64,000 nucleotides of DNA from Lumbricus terrestris (lineage: Eukaryota > Annelida > Clitellata > Crassiclitellata > Lumbricidae), in assembly GCA_949752735.1 (NCBI GenBank), contig OX457038.1:21407155-21471154 (forward strand). Direction: 5' to 3'. The position numbers and the translations under genes were made by a program. The notes beneath the pieces were generated by a model. That model was not told the DNA's origin and did no database searches. It was given only the letters and a program-made list of their open reading frames with translations. This document shows positions 22,275 through 31,004 of the stretch, one piece after another. The stretch's first letter is position 1; every line of letters starts with the position of its first letter.

Positions 22275-23877
22275 TCTATATAAATAAAGAGAAGACTCCG
22301 TCTGTTTGACCGGAATGCATTTCCACAGTTTTTGAGCTTTTCACTCCAAACCTTCACTACTGTGTCCGTCTCGGCTTCCGACGCGTAGAGAAGGGGTTCG
22401 CGAATCTCTGCCACCATGGGGGCCAGAGTGGGGGCCAAAAAACTCTCATTTTCCCTGTTGGACTCTGCCCTTTCAAGCTTATAACAGCACTTTTCTTTCG
22501 GGCCTCATACGTAATACGTATAAAAGCAGCCGTTCGACAGCGTTTAGAGAACAGCGCTTTTGCAAGTTTCACGGGTCGGGTACCGGTGGAGGTCGGTGGT
22601 GGGGGGGGGGGTGGAAGTGGAGGGTGGAGTTGGGTGAATGGGTGGGTGGAGGGGCGAAGGGAGTGGGGGTGGGGTGGAGGGCCAGGGTGGGGGTTGGGTT
22701 TTTTGGAGGGAATTATTTTCCCCAAAACTAAAATTTCACGGATGGCGTACCAGTGGAAATCGGAGTTACTGGTCGCGTGTTGTGGGAAGGGGGGGAAGAG
22801 GGGTGGGGGAAATTTTGGGAAGGGTGAAAGAGGGGTGGGGAGAAATTTTTGGGGTTAAATTTCCCCCCAAAAATTTTTCCCGAAAACTGATTTTCACGGG
22901 TGGCGTACCGGTGGAAATCGGAGTTAGTGTTCGCGTGTTGTGGGGGGGTGAAGGAAAATTTTGTGGGAAAATTTCCCCCCCATAAAATTTACCGAAAACC
23001 AAAACTTCACGAGTGGCGTACCTGTCGAGATCAGAGTTAGTGATGGCGTGTTGGAAGGGGGGGGTAAAAGGATAAGGGGGAAATTTGGGGGGCGGGAATT
23101 TCGCCCCCTAAATTTTTCGAAAACAAAAATTTCACGGGTGGCATATTGGCCTAAAACCGAATTTCAAGGGTGGCATACCGGTGGAAATCGGAGTTAGTGG
23201 TCGCGTGTTGTGGGGGTGTGGGGTAAAGGAGGGGTGGGGAAAATTTGGGGGGTAAAATTTTCCCCCAACAAATTTTCCGAAAACCAAAATTTAACGGGTG
23301 GCGTACCGGTGGAAATCGGAGTTAGTATTCGCGTGTTGTGGGGGGGGGGGTAAAAGAGAGGTGGGGAAAATTTGGGGGGAAAATTTTTCTCCCCAAATTT
23401 TCCTAAAACCGAATTTCATGGGTGGCGTACCGGTGAAAATTGGAGTTAGTAATCGCGTGTTGTGGGGGGGGGGTGAAAGAGGGGTGGGGAAAATTTTGGG
23501 GTTAAATTTTCCACCAACAAATTTTTCGAAAACCACAATTTCACGGGTGGCATACCGGTGGAAATTGGAGTTAGTGGTCACGTGTTGTGGGGTGGGGGTC
23601 AAAGAGGTGCGGGAAATTTTGGGGGTAAATTCCCCCCCAAATTTTCCGAAAACCAAAATTTCACGTGTGGCGTACTGGTGGCGGTCGGAGTTAGTGGTGG
23701 CGTGTTGTGGGGCAGGGATGGGGAGAGGGAAATTTGGGGTTCCCGAAAAACAAAAATTTCTCAGACCTGTGGTGTACCGGTGGAGGTCGGACTGTGGTGG
23801 GGTGTGGTGTGGTGGGGGTGTGGCCGGAAATGGGTCGAATCCTAAGTTTCCCGGGCAACGCCGGGTACCCCAGCTAG
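22275..23877 (+). mobile_element. Nonautonomous Helitron nested in the hAT element
   Basis: Starts TCTATATAAATAAAGAGAAG, ends CTAG with the hairpin CCCGG-GCAACG-CCGGG upstream, flanked by A and T. Same family as 5,243-6,081 but longer because of an internal minisatellite. Confidence 0.93.
22566..23790. repeat. ~120-165-bp minisatellite in Helitron
   Basis: About ten units, each beginning TTTCACGGGTGGCGTACCGG followed by TGGAAATCGGAGTTAGTG, a GC-rich GTGTTGTGGGG tract, then AAATTT-GGGG and a C-rich AAATTTTCC block. Starts fall near 22,568, 22,734, 22,889, 23,006, 23,131, 23,164, 23,291, 23,414, 23,540, 23,660 and 23,758. The long open frames across it are artefacts. Confidence 0.9.
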
Positions 23878-24967
23878 TTAAGAATAAATTTTAAAAAATT
23901 TGAATTCGCCATCTGGCAAGTTAAAATAAGGCGCGTTGGTTTATTTCGAATTTTTAAATAGTAAGACAGAAATTTGAATAAATTTTGGACAACAATTCGA
24001 ATAATTTCACAATTTCAAACAAATAAACTAATAATTACAGTCTATTTTGTTTATTTTTAACTCTTCTCCGCGGACCGGCGATCATACCTCCGCGGACCGG
24101 TGCCGGTCCGCGGACCACCACTTTGGGAACCACTGGTCTAGGGCTCTAGGCATAATGCTACACATGAAACAGGTTCCTTTTGGCCTTTAATGTCTCTCTT
24201 TATTCTTTTAAACCCTTTTTGCCAAATTCAATCCTTGGTTTGCCTATGAAGCATTAGCGTGAACGTAGTTTTGTCAAAGTCGGACACATCCCAGCAGGGT
24301 TCAACTAGTTGTGTCCGACTTTAACAAGAGCCTATTCGGCAAAGTCGGACAGCAAACAACTGCAGTTTCAACCATGAAACTAATTTATTATGGCTCAAAC
24401 AAGTTACGCAAAACATATATTGTACTGTAATCTATAGGGGAAAAATTTGAAACTCTTCCTCTTCAGCAATTAAATTTGTCATAAACCCTTAGTAGTGAAT
24501 GAGGGGCTTCACTATGTCAGCCTGTAAAACTCTAGAAATCTACATGCATCGAAAATAATCGACATCTTAAAATTTAGGCAACGATCCCTTGAAGGTTGGG
24601 AAGTTTTAATCATTAGATGGACCATCTGCAAAAACAATTTATGATTCTGCCACCTGGTGATCGAAGTCTCTTCTGCGTGGTAGGTCGGCGAAAATTTTGT
24701 CCGACTTTACCTGATGTCCGACTTTATGTTAGGCCTCCCCTATGTCACCCGTTTCAGAAAACTTGACGTGCATATACGAGATTCTACCTTCATTTCTTTC
24801 TAAATTGCTCCAACTATGAGGGTACTGTAATTCAACTACCCGACTTCCCAGTCACCGGTTAGGGATATGGGATTTTCCATTCTCGTGGTAAAATGTGTTA
24901 TGGTATTGTTTGGATAAAACAGCATGGAACTATTGCTGGGGAGCGTAAGGTAAAAGTGAGCCATATT

Positions 24968-25861
24968 TTATTGAATGAGATGCGATTTCTTGCACTGTCT
25001 GAAATGAAGTAATACGAACGACTTCCCATACTCGAATGGTATTGCATTCCCAGTGTCACCCCTAATATCTATTTCTATCGAATCGAAGCTTTTCTGCTGA
25101 AGGGGTACGTAGACTGCATTCTCGTACATGATATGCACATTGTCGCCATTTTTGCCTTCAATGTGAACTATTCGAAGTAATGGGGCTGTCGTATCGCCAA
25201 CAGGTACATGTGACAGAATGTTGCAATAAACGTGTATGCTTGAGAATGCTGGATTTATATCTCCAATATACTCAGATTCCCATTCCACATCGGGTACCTC
25301 ATCCCATACTTTATTAAACTCTTCGTAATGCTCTTTATAATATTCTTCATACTCTTCAGCGTCATATTTACCAAAATTGTGGTTAACAATAGGATTCTGC
25401 CTTTCGTCTATGCCCAAAATCAAGCATAATGCTGTGGAGAATCTTACTCCCGCTCCTAGATTTATTTCACCTTTGAGTGTTTTCGTTATTGTGTCATATT
25501 TAAAATGTGAATATTTATCAAGTTTATGTTCGACCGCAAACTCCTGTATGTTCGTATTTACAACTTATACAACATCATGCATACTTTCGTAATAGCCAGT
25601 AGGTATTTGCATTGTCTTTTGATCGCCTGGCCAATCCAAACCGTCAGAATACTTTTTCGATTCTTGCCAATAAATAAATTCACAATCGTCGGATGTTATA
25701 TTGTTCCACGTGTGCGGATAATGTATTTCAATCAAGCCAACTTCCCAATCGCCCGACAACGAAATGTCGTTTTCCAATTTTGTTGTAAAGTGTGTCGCAG
25801 TATTGCTTGGATAATACTGCATGGAGCTGTTGCTTGGTAGCGCTAGATAAAAGTGAGCCAT
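24968..25861 (-). pseudogene. Penton-like minor capsid protein, copy 2, one in-frame stop
   Basis: A paralogue of the split copy just downstream. The start at 25,861 (MAHFYLALPSNSSM) is followed by the family's ELSGxWEVGLxEI-like segment (SLSGDWEVGLIEIHYPHTW) and IPTGYYESMHDVV. A TAA at 25,565-25,567 then interrupts an otherwise continuous frame that carries on through LGIDERQNPIV, an acidic insert rich in Glu/Tyr, and FDSIEIDIRGDTGNAIPFEY to the stop at 24,968. Total length is about 298 codons. It starts 40 bases after the integrase stop. A single nonsense change in an otherwise well-kept frame suggests inactivation more recent than the many breaks in copy 1. Confidence 0.88.
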
Positions 25862-25900
25862 ACTCGCATGTAGACTATTACAGAATGCGCATTGTCAGTG

Positions 25901-26940
25901 CTAGACATCGAATATATCCTGCGTCCAAGAGTTAAATTTGTCGTCGTAACCTTTCCACTTGACATAATATTCGGTCTTACCACGACGCTTACGCCTTTTA
26001 AAGACCTTTTCGATACCGTACACGTCATCATCTTTCAAAATTCTTTGCAATTCGACTTCGTAGAATTTACCCTTTAGCGTCTCGTCTTTTAAATCGGCTA
26101 ATTCGTAAGTTACTGGATCGGAAGGTATGCGAGCTATGATCTTAAAATTCTCCTCGGACCAAGAGGGAAGGTAGCCCTTTTTGAATGCGATTCTAGCCTT
26201 TGCAATTCTCACTTTATCACCTACTGCATATTTCCACTTTGCTGGACTTTTCTTTTGACCGTACAAACGACCTCTAATACTATTTTCGTCTTCCTTTGTC
26301 ACTTGACTAGGTATCATATGATATCTATACTTCTATGATATGTATTGTTGTACGAATGCATAAGATCTTGCAAAACATCTACATATCGATACGTATTCTT
26401 ATACGTAAAGTACTTCCACATTTTTGTTTTAAGCGTGCGATTGAATCTTTCTACTACAGAAGCCTTTATGTCGCTATTTTCAGTTGTGTAAAAGCGAATG
26501 GAATTCTTGCGCAGCATGGATTGAAAACTTGTATTAAGGAACTCTGTTCCCTTGTCGGTCTGTAAATGAGCGGGCTGTCTATCTACCAAAATGGACGAAA
26601 AGGCGGCAGTCAAATCTGATCCCGACTTTGTCTTGAGCGGAACTGCCCAAGCATATTTAGAAAAGACGTCTATACACGTTAAAATATATTTATTTTTATC
26701 ATTATGTTTCGACAATGCAGAAAGATCGGCCAAGTCAGCTTGCCATAGGTCGTCAATTCCTACTGTAAAAGTCTGTCTACGCCTAAAGTTCAACCTGACA
26801 GGTTTATGCAACGTGTAAGCGTCCTGTTTCGAAAGCCAATGTTTAACATCCTTAGTTTTAAATTTATCGACTATATGTCTTTGAAATGAAGAAACGCCGC
26901 CGAAGCTAGCCGGTTGTTTAGGATCGAAGTAAGACTCCAT
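25901..26940 (-). pseudogene. INT: Polinton retroviral-type integrase with chromodomain, frame split
   Basis: Inserts Polinton DNA and makes the 6-bp target duplication. The first true ATG is at 26,940 (MESYFDPKQPASFGG). A zinc-binding-like helical region is followed by the DDE core: Asp in WQADLADLSALS, Asp in LQTDKGTEFLN, and Glu in ASVVERFNRTLK. The first frame ends at 26,314 with HRSIDII. The second, overlapping by ATGA at 26,314-26,317, continues (MIPSQVTKEDENSIRGRLYG) through an SH3-like DNA-binding region (VGDKVRIAKARIAFKKGY) to a C-terminal chromodomain (YYVKWKGYDDKFNSW). In other Polintons these are one protein, so the split is most simply a frameshift; the ATGA overlap leaves open reinitiation as a separate product. 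Confidence 0.9.
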
Positions 26941-26942
26941 CA

Positions 26943-27601
26943 CTAGGGTAACCAACTCGCGTCCAGATGATGTTGTTGTTGTTGTTCTCCGTGTATACTT
27001 TTCGGTGTAAATGACTGACTTTCATCGAACGGACCGTTAATATATTTCCAACGATCTTGATTCCCGATCAACTCGCGAGGAATATTGGAATCTTTCAACG
27101 CGTCGGCCAGTTGCATCCATCCGGTAGGCGGTGAAGCTGTTGTAGCCTACGTTTTCTCAGCAGGTCGTTTACCAAGTCCACCACGTGCGTCTTCGGAACC
27201 GTCGCATTCTTCAGCACAAGTTCACCTTTAGTAGTCCACGAAACGTCCGGGTTGCTCTTCATGTGAGTCAAAAGTCTAGCAGCCTGCGTTTTCCATTTCT
27301 TTGGCACGGTTTCCAAGACTTGGGCCTCTATACTATTGGTTTTGACCGGCTGCGCCTTCTCAGCATCTGTCACTTCATCTTCTTTCTTTTCGAATTTGGT
27401 AAGTACAGTAGGTTTATCAATGTTCAGATAGCGACTCAGACTGTTGGAATAGAGTTTGGCTTTATCGTCATCGGCAATATCGCGATGCAGAATGTCGTAC
27501 ATCTGCGTATCCAATTTGGACAAAGTCTTGTCCAACATGGTTTCCTTCCATTTTTCAATCTGTCTGGGTTCAACCAAGACCACCTGCTTCGTATGTTCCA
27601 T
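26943..27601 (-). pseudogene. Conserved Polinton protein of unknown function, frameshifted
   Basis: Starts MEHTKQVVLVEPRQIEKW, a beginning familiar from Polinton proteins of unknown role. The middle is charged and helical with KKEDEVTDAEK. A winged-helix-like segment near residues 110-150 (WKTQAARLLTHMKSN ... VVDLVNDLLRKRR) is my reading and not certain. Near 27,110-27,120 the frame changes: the expected C-terminal block PTGWMQLADALKDSNIPREL continues in another frame to the TAG at 26,943-26,945, two bases before the integrase ATG. No enzymatic motif is visible. Confidence 0.7.
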
Positions 27602-27602
27602 G

Positions 27603-27932
27603 CTACAGTTTATTACTTAGCAAGGTACCCAGAAAGGAAAGCACAGGCGTAAGTAATGCACCTATGAAACCACCAGTCTGTACTAATCGTTTCTTAATCT
27701 TTACACGAGTTTTCTTGGAAGCCAATTTTCTTAACTTGTGTTTGAAACGACCAAGTCTCTTCTTCTGAGCTTTTTCCAAAGGAACAACTCCTTTTAAAAC
27801 GTTGAGTGCACACTCACAGAGACAGTAAAGTAGAGAGGTGTTGCAATCTTTCAAAATACGTTTCCTCACTTTGGGTGACGACTCTTTAAGCAATCTCAGT
27901 TTCTCAAATTTCTCCTTCAGTGGAGCCGTCAT
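27603..27932 (-). CDS. Small basic Polinton protein with C-terminal hydrophobic segment
   Basis: The ATG at 27,932 (MTAPLKEKFEKLRLL) is preferred over the upstream one at 28,034, which would overlap the ATPase gene by 61 bases. The 109-residue product has a helical, leucine-rich N-terminal half and a very basic segment (KKRLGRFKHKLRKLASKK). It ends in GGFIGALLTPVLSFLGTLL, a pattern recurring in Polinton and adintovirus small proteins, possibly virion core or membrane-active. Function is not established. The stop lies one base before the start of the next gene. Confidence 0.65.
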   Translation of the reverse strand: MTAPLKEKFEKLRLLKESSPKVRKRILKDCNTSLLYCLCECALNVLKGVVPLEKAQKKRLGRFKHKLRKLASKKTRVKIKKRLVQTGGFIGALLTPVLSFLGTLLSNKL

Positions 27933-27973
27933 TTTCAACGAATGAATGTTCGAGCGATTACACGTCCTTATAT

Positions 27974-28588
27974 TCACTTTCTTACGTATACAAAATGCGT
28001 CTCGCCAGGGAAAATGTTCGTTCTTAATCTGCAACGTTCATCCGTCTCCGGTTTGAGATCAACCAACAGATATCCGAAAGGCGCCATGGTCGCATCTCCG
28101 AACGCCTCTATCATGAAATTCGACTTGGCGGGGAACATCTGCCTTGCCAGGTTTGCTATCTGTGTCGAATCTCTCACATTTTTGAAAAGAACAAAGTAAT
28201 GCGCGTTCAAACTGATGGTTCTCGTATGTTTGCTGCTGTAGAATAGATTCTGCGTCAGGTATAGTATCGAAACGTTCCTGTGGTGGCTGATCTTTGTAAA
28301 TAATTTGGTAACCCGGTCATCAGTCTCGCTCATAAGATCGTCCAATATCAGAAGCGTTTTATGCTTACCATCGAAAATATTCAAGTCGGGTAATCCTTCG
28401 TGAAATTGAATTTGCGAATATTTGTCGAAAATTTCTTGGTATATTCCGTAACACCAGATAATTTTTTCTATCTGAGGTTTGACCATATAATGTAAATGAT
28501 CTATAAATCGTAGCGTGAATTGTGTTTTTCCACATCCAGAAGGTCCACTCACTATAGCCGAGAACGGGTGTTGCCAAGTTGGATCCAT
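27974..28588 (-). CDS. ATP: FtsK/HerA-type packaging ATPase
   Basis: Expected to drive Polinton DNA into capsids. From the ATG at 28,588 (MDPTWQHPFSAIV) the Walker A motif GPSGCGKT is at residues 15-22 and the Walker B motif LLILDD at 79-84; a later YLTQN fits the sensor region of this ATPase clade. Length of 204 residues is typical for Polinton/adintovirus ATPases. An in-frame ATG at 28,696 exists, but it would overlap the RING gene, and the segment it adds is not typical, so the internal start is preferred. The frame is intact. Confidence 0.9.
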   Translation of the reverse strand: MDPTWQHPFSAIVSGPSGCGKTQFTLRFIDHLHYMVKPQIEKIIWCYGIYQEIFDKYSQIQFHEGLPDLNIFDGKHKTLLILDDLMSETDDRVTKLFTKISHHRNVSILYLTQNLFYSSKHTRTISLNAHYFVLFKNVRDSTQIANLARQMFPAKSNFMIEAFGDATMAPFGYLLVDLKPETDERCRLRTNIFPGETHFVYVRK

Positions 28589-28625
28589 AACGAGAAGTGA
28601 GTCCTTGAAATGTTGTAAGAAACTT

Positions 28626-28937
28626 TTATACAATATATATTCTGACTGTGCCCAATATGCGTTCTTTGCATTGAGGACATTCTGTAGCTTCTTCATCTGT
28701 GCATGGGTCGCACATATTTATATGTGAACATGGAAGTAGCAGTGCTTCCACTTGCTTATTTTTACATACCACGCAAGTAACTGCTTTTTTAAGTTTTTCA
28801 TTCTCCGTTTTCAGTCTCATGATGCGATATTTCGTAGCTTTCTCATCCTCCGTGCGTTCATCGATTCCACAAATGGCGCATTCGCACTTGTAGTTGCCAA
28901 ACACATCCATTTCACACTCAACATTTGACGGACACAT
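28626..28937 (-). CDS. RING-finger protein encoded in Polinton
   Basis: A 103-residue protein, the rightmost gene of the element, with the same orientation as the rest and 37 bases before the preferred ATPase start. A C-terminal C3HC4 RING is complete: Cys55, Cys58, Cys70, His72, Cys76, Cys79, Cys87, Cys90 (TCVVCKNK ... LLLPCSHINMC ... CPQC). Spacing is like IAP/MDM2-type RINGs, which are ubiquitin E3 ligases. A short coiled-coil-like helix (residues 35-52) precedes it, and the N-terminus has additional cysteines (8, 18, 20, 23) that may bind a second zinc. No BIR domain is present. A role in ubiquitin-based manipulation of the host, or in apoptosis, is inference from the RING type. Confidence 0.88.
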   Translation of the reverse strand: MCPSNVECEMDVFGNYKCECAICGIDERTEDEKATKYRIMRLKTENEKLKKAVTCVVCKNKQVEALLLPCSHINMCDPCTDEEATECPQCKERILGTVRIYIV

Positions 28938-29044
28938 ATTTGCGCAAAACGTCTATCACTCGCAAAGAATGGGTAAAAAATCATTCTTAAAGATACAAGT
29001 ATCATCTTTTTAATAAAGTAATTGCAGCAAGTGGCGCCATCTGT

Positions 29045-29475
29045 CAAACTTCCTCCTTGTACGAATTTAATTTTTTTTTCACTACATGTATATTAATTAG
29101 GCGCGTGGCTTCCTATTGTGTGCGCACGTCACTGCGCTATGAATAGTAATGAGCGCAACATGCTTTCCATTGACTGCGCACTGCATACTAATGAGCGCAA
29201 TGTGTACTAAGTGACCTTTCTATTGTCTGCATACTAATGAGCTCAATGTATACTAATTGATCTTTCTATTGTGTGCGCTCTGCATACTGATGAGCTCAAT
29301 GTATACTAATTGCCCATTCTATTGTGTGCGCTCTGCATACTAATGAGCTCAATGTATACTAATTGACCATTCTATTGTGTGCGCTCTGCATACTAATGAG
29401 CGCACCCAGTTAGACTGTTTCTATGAGCGCAATGACGTCATCGACTGCGCTCATAGAAACAGTCTAACAACTACT
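29045..29475 (-). repeat. Polinton right terminal repeat with terminal palindrome
   Basis: The palindrome at 29,412-29,465 is the exact reverse complement of the left one, including the asymmetric loop. The terminal ten bases AACAACTACT mirror the left end. The arm is much shorter than the left arm (about 0.43 against 1.74 kb). Confidence 0.93.
29105..29408. repeat. ~55-60-bp tandem repeats in Polinton right arm
   Basis: About five units built on TCTATTGTGTGCGCTCTGCA, TACTAATGAGCTCAATG and TATACTAATTGACC. Related GCGCTCATTAGTATGC words occur in the left arm. Confidence 0.85.
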
Positions 29476-29527
29476 CTCCTCTTTAACATGTGGTTCTGAA
29501 CGTTCCATCGCAGTAACCTGTAGTTCT

Positions 29528-29876
29528 CAGTGGCGGCGCCAGGATTTTCTTTTTTGGGGGCTGGATTTTCCGTTTTCAGTCGCCAAAATTTCTGACGACC
29601 TTTTTTTAGTCATTGACCAAAATTCAAAGAAAATTTTCCATTTTCGCCATCAAAATTTCTGACGACCTTTTTTTAGTCATTTGATCGAAATCTTCGAAAA
29701 TGGTCCTTTTTCATAATCCACCGAACTGTCTGTCAAACCTCGTGCGTACCTTTACGGTTATTTGGGGGGGGGACTAAAGGGGGTTAATCGTCCAAATATT
29801 TTATTTCTACATGGGGAAAAAATGGATGGCCATTTTTAGGGGACTTAGCCCCCTAGCCCCCCTAGCGCCGCTACTG
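29528..29876. mobile_element. 349-bp hAT-like MITE
   Basis: TIRs CAGTGGCGGCGCCAGG and CCTAGCGCCGCTACTG with exact 8-bp duplication GTAGTTCT (29,520-29,527 and 29,877-29,884). The interior has a repeated TTTCTGACGACCTTTTTTTA and C/G-rich tracts. It sits 46 bases outside the Polinton end. Confidence 0.92.
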
Positions 29877-29956
29877 GTAGTTCTACCGGTTGAGACTCTT
29901 GCTCCATAGAAAAGAATTTTTTTCACTATCTGCTGCAAAAGGGTTTCGCACATAGT

Positions 29957-30996
29957 CAGGGCCGGACCGGCCTTAGCTAAAATGGCGCCATAGGCAAACA
30001 ATGCGCTGGGCACCTCAGGTAAAGCGCACATTTCGCGCCCTCATATCAAACTCAATCTTTTAGCCCACGTCAGAATCCAAAGATGAACCAGCCAGAGCTT
30101 TTGCACTCAGCTGAGTAATTTATATTTTTTTATTAGTACCGTACACTGAAGGTTGGATAAAATTCAATTTCGTACACAATGGCTAAAAGTGAGAAAAGCT
30201 ACAAACACGTTTTTGTGCAAATGACTTCCACCCACTAGAATTTGGCGCTTCAGACAACAGTACTGCTTTGCCTGTGCCTGAGGCCAGCCCTGATCTTCAC
30301 CTTCGAAATTGAGCGTCGCGTAGTCTGAATTATTATAGCTGCATGACGATTGGGCGCTAACATATTGACAGATAAAGTTGTCATAGTTTTGTTTAAATAG
30401 ATCTGATTGAAAACTGACCCTATTTCTTTTTATCCTAAATTCTGTCTTCTGTTTTTTCTTACGGCTTTGGGCACCAGATAACTTTTGACGCTTCATGGAA
30501 TCATAGGGTATCATTTCCTTGCATTCATTGATATCATATAGCCTAATTTTTAAGATCAAAAGATTCACACCAGACACGACTATAAACAACGCAACAATTA
30601 TTCTCAGTTGTTGGCGTATTCAGTCGAAAGATGTCACTACATGTATGTCAGTATTAGCCCATAGACATCGGGTCTATTATAGATAAATGATTATAGACTA
30701 CAAAGCACAGAGTAGCCTAAAGAATACCGTTAAAATCGAATTTTACAAAATGTATTAGTCGATTTAAAATTTATACTTTCCTTCAAATTGAATTAGGCCT
30801 GCCTGAATTGGTGCAATGAAATCAATAATTATCTTAAATTCTCTCCAAAGTCTTCAGTTTAAAAGAATACCGGTATTGTGTAAAAATAAATAATCGCCGG
30901 TGCCGCGGCCCCACCCCCCCCCCCCCCACACCAAAGACTGCGGCGCCCTAGGGCCTAGGCAACTGCCTACTTTGCCTATGCCTAAGGCCGGGCCTG
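29957..30996 (-). mobile_element. hAT element remnant
   Basis: Ends CAGGGCCGGACCGGCC and AGGCCGGGCCTG; target duplications CACATAGT and CACACAGT differ at one base. An internal minus-strand frame has a hAT-transposase-like N-terminus. A poly-C run lies at about 30,911-30,927. Confidence 0.8.
30164..30496 (-). pseudogene. N-terminal fragment of hAT transposase
   Basis: From the ATG at 30,496 the frame reads MKRQKLSGAQSRKKKQKTE, a basic start typical of hAT transposases of the TTF/BED-type zinc-finger group. It continues for about 110 codons and then ends. No DDE core or dimerisation domain is present, so this is an internally deleted relic within the hAT element. Confidence 0.55.
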
Positions 30997-31004
30997 CACA
31001 CAGT

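Larger units (their letters stand above)
21752..24135. mobile_element. hAT element (nonautonomous), exact TSD
   Basis: TIRs CAGTGGTTCCCAAACTT and AAGT-free mirror ACTTTGGGAACCACTG, with an exact 8-bp duplication GTCTAGGG at 21,744-21,751 and 24,136-24,143. Subterminal GCGGACCGGC motifs are typical of this hAT group. Excluding the Helitron inside, it is about 780 bp. No transposase. Confidence 0.95.
21012..24750. mobile_element. Insertion with AAAGTCGGACA arrays, disrupting penton copy 1
   Basis: Both flanks of this block carry repeated AAAGTCGGACA words in both orientations: 21,112 and 21,143 on the left; 24,264, 24,312, 24,339, 24,695 and 24,716 on the right. The left part also has AAAGCTGGACA and AAACCTGGACA variants. 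This suggests a foldback-type DNA element with subterminal repeats. Exact termini and target duplication could not be fixed. No coding capacity was recognised. A hAT element lies inside it. Confidence 0.65.
20244..24964 (-). pseudogene. Penton-like minor capsid protein, copy 1, split by ~3.7 kb insertion
   Basis: Single jelly-roll penton protein of Polintons. The N-terminus is at 24,762-24,964 (start MAHFYLTLPSNSSM, ending near RISYMHVKF), and the remainder is at 20,244-about 21,010 (PTGYYETPQDL, LGVDARQNPIL, FDSIEVDIRGDTG, PFEYGKAIVTLHF). An insertion between them carries three nested elements. Two further breaks are visible: a one-base indel just after GDWEVG in the N-terminal part, and an exact 8-bp tandem duplication TAGTCATC at 20,554-20,569 (plus strand) that shifts the frame after NYDEEDD. 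Its ATG lies 3 bases after the stop of penton copy 2. The two copies are clearly homologous but well diverged, so the duplication is old. Confidence 0.88.
16193..29475 (-). mobile_element. Polinton/Maverick element, complete ends, no PolB
   Basis: The element starts AGTAGTTGTT and ends AACAACTACT, matching the AG...CT ends of Polintons. It is flanked by an exact 6-bp duplication CTCCTC (16,187-16,192 and 29,476-29,481), the standard Polinton target duplication length. Total length is 13,283 bp, about 9.5 kb after subtracting the nested insertion. All recognised genes are minus-strand. From right to left they are RING, packaging ATPase, small basic protein, conserved protein, integrase, penton copy 2, penton copy 1, pX-like, major capsid and protease. 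Spacers are only a few bases, with several stop/start overlaps. A protein-primed DNA polymerase B gene, expected in this class, is not seen. Several genes are broken, so this copy is defective. Confidence 0.95.

Noticed and set aside
29105..29408. CRISPR-like array in the regularly spaced repeats
   Set aside because: Units are contiguous tandem repeats with no unique spacers, in an animal genome, and belong to the Polinton arm.
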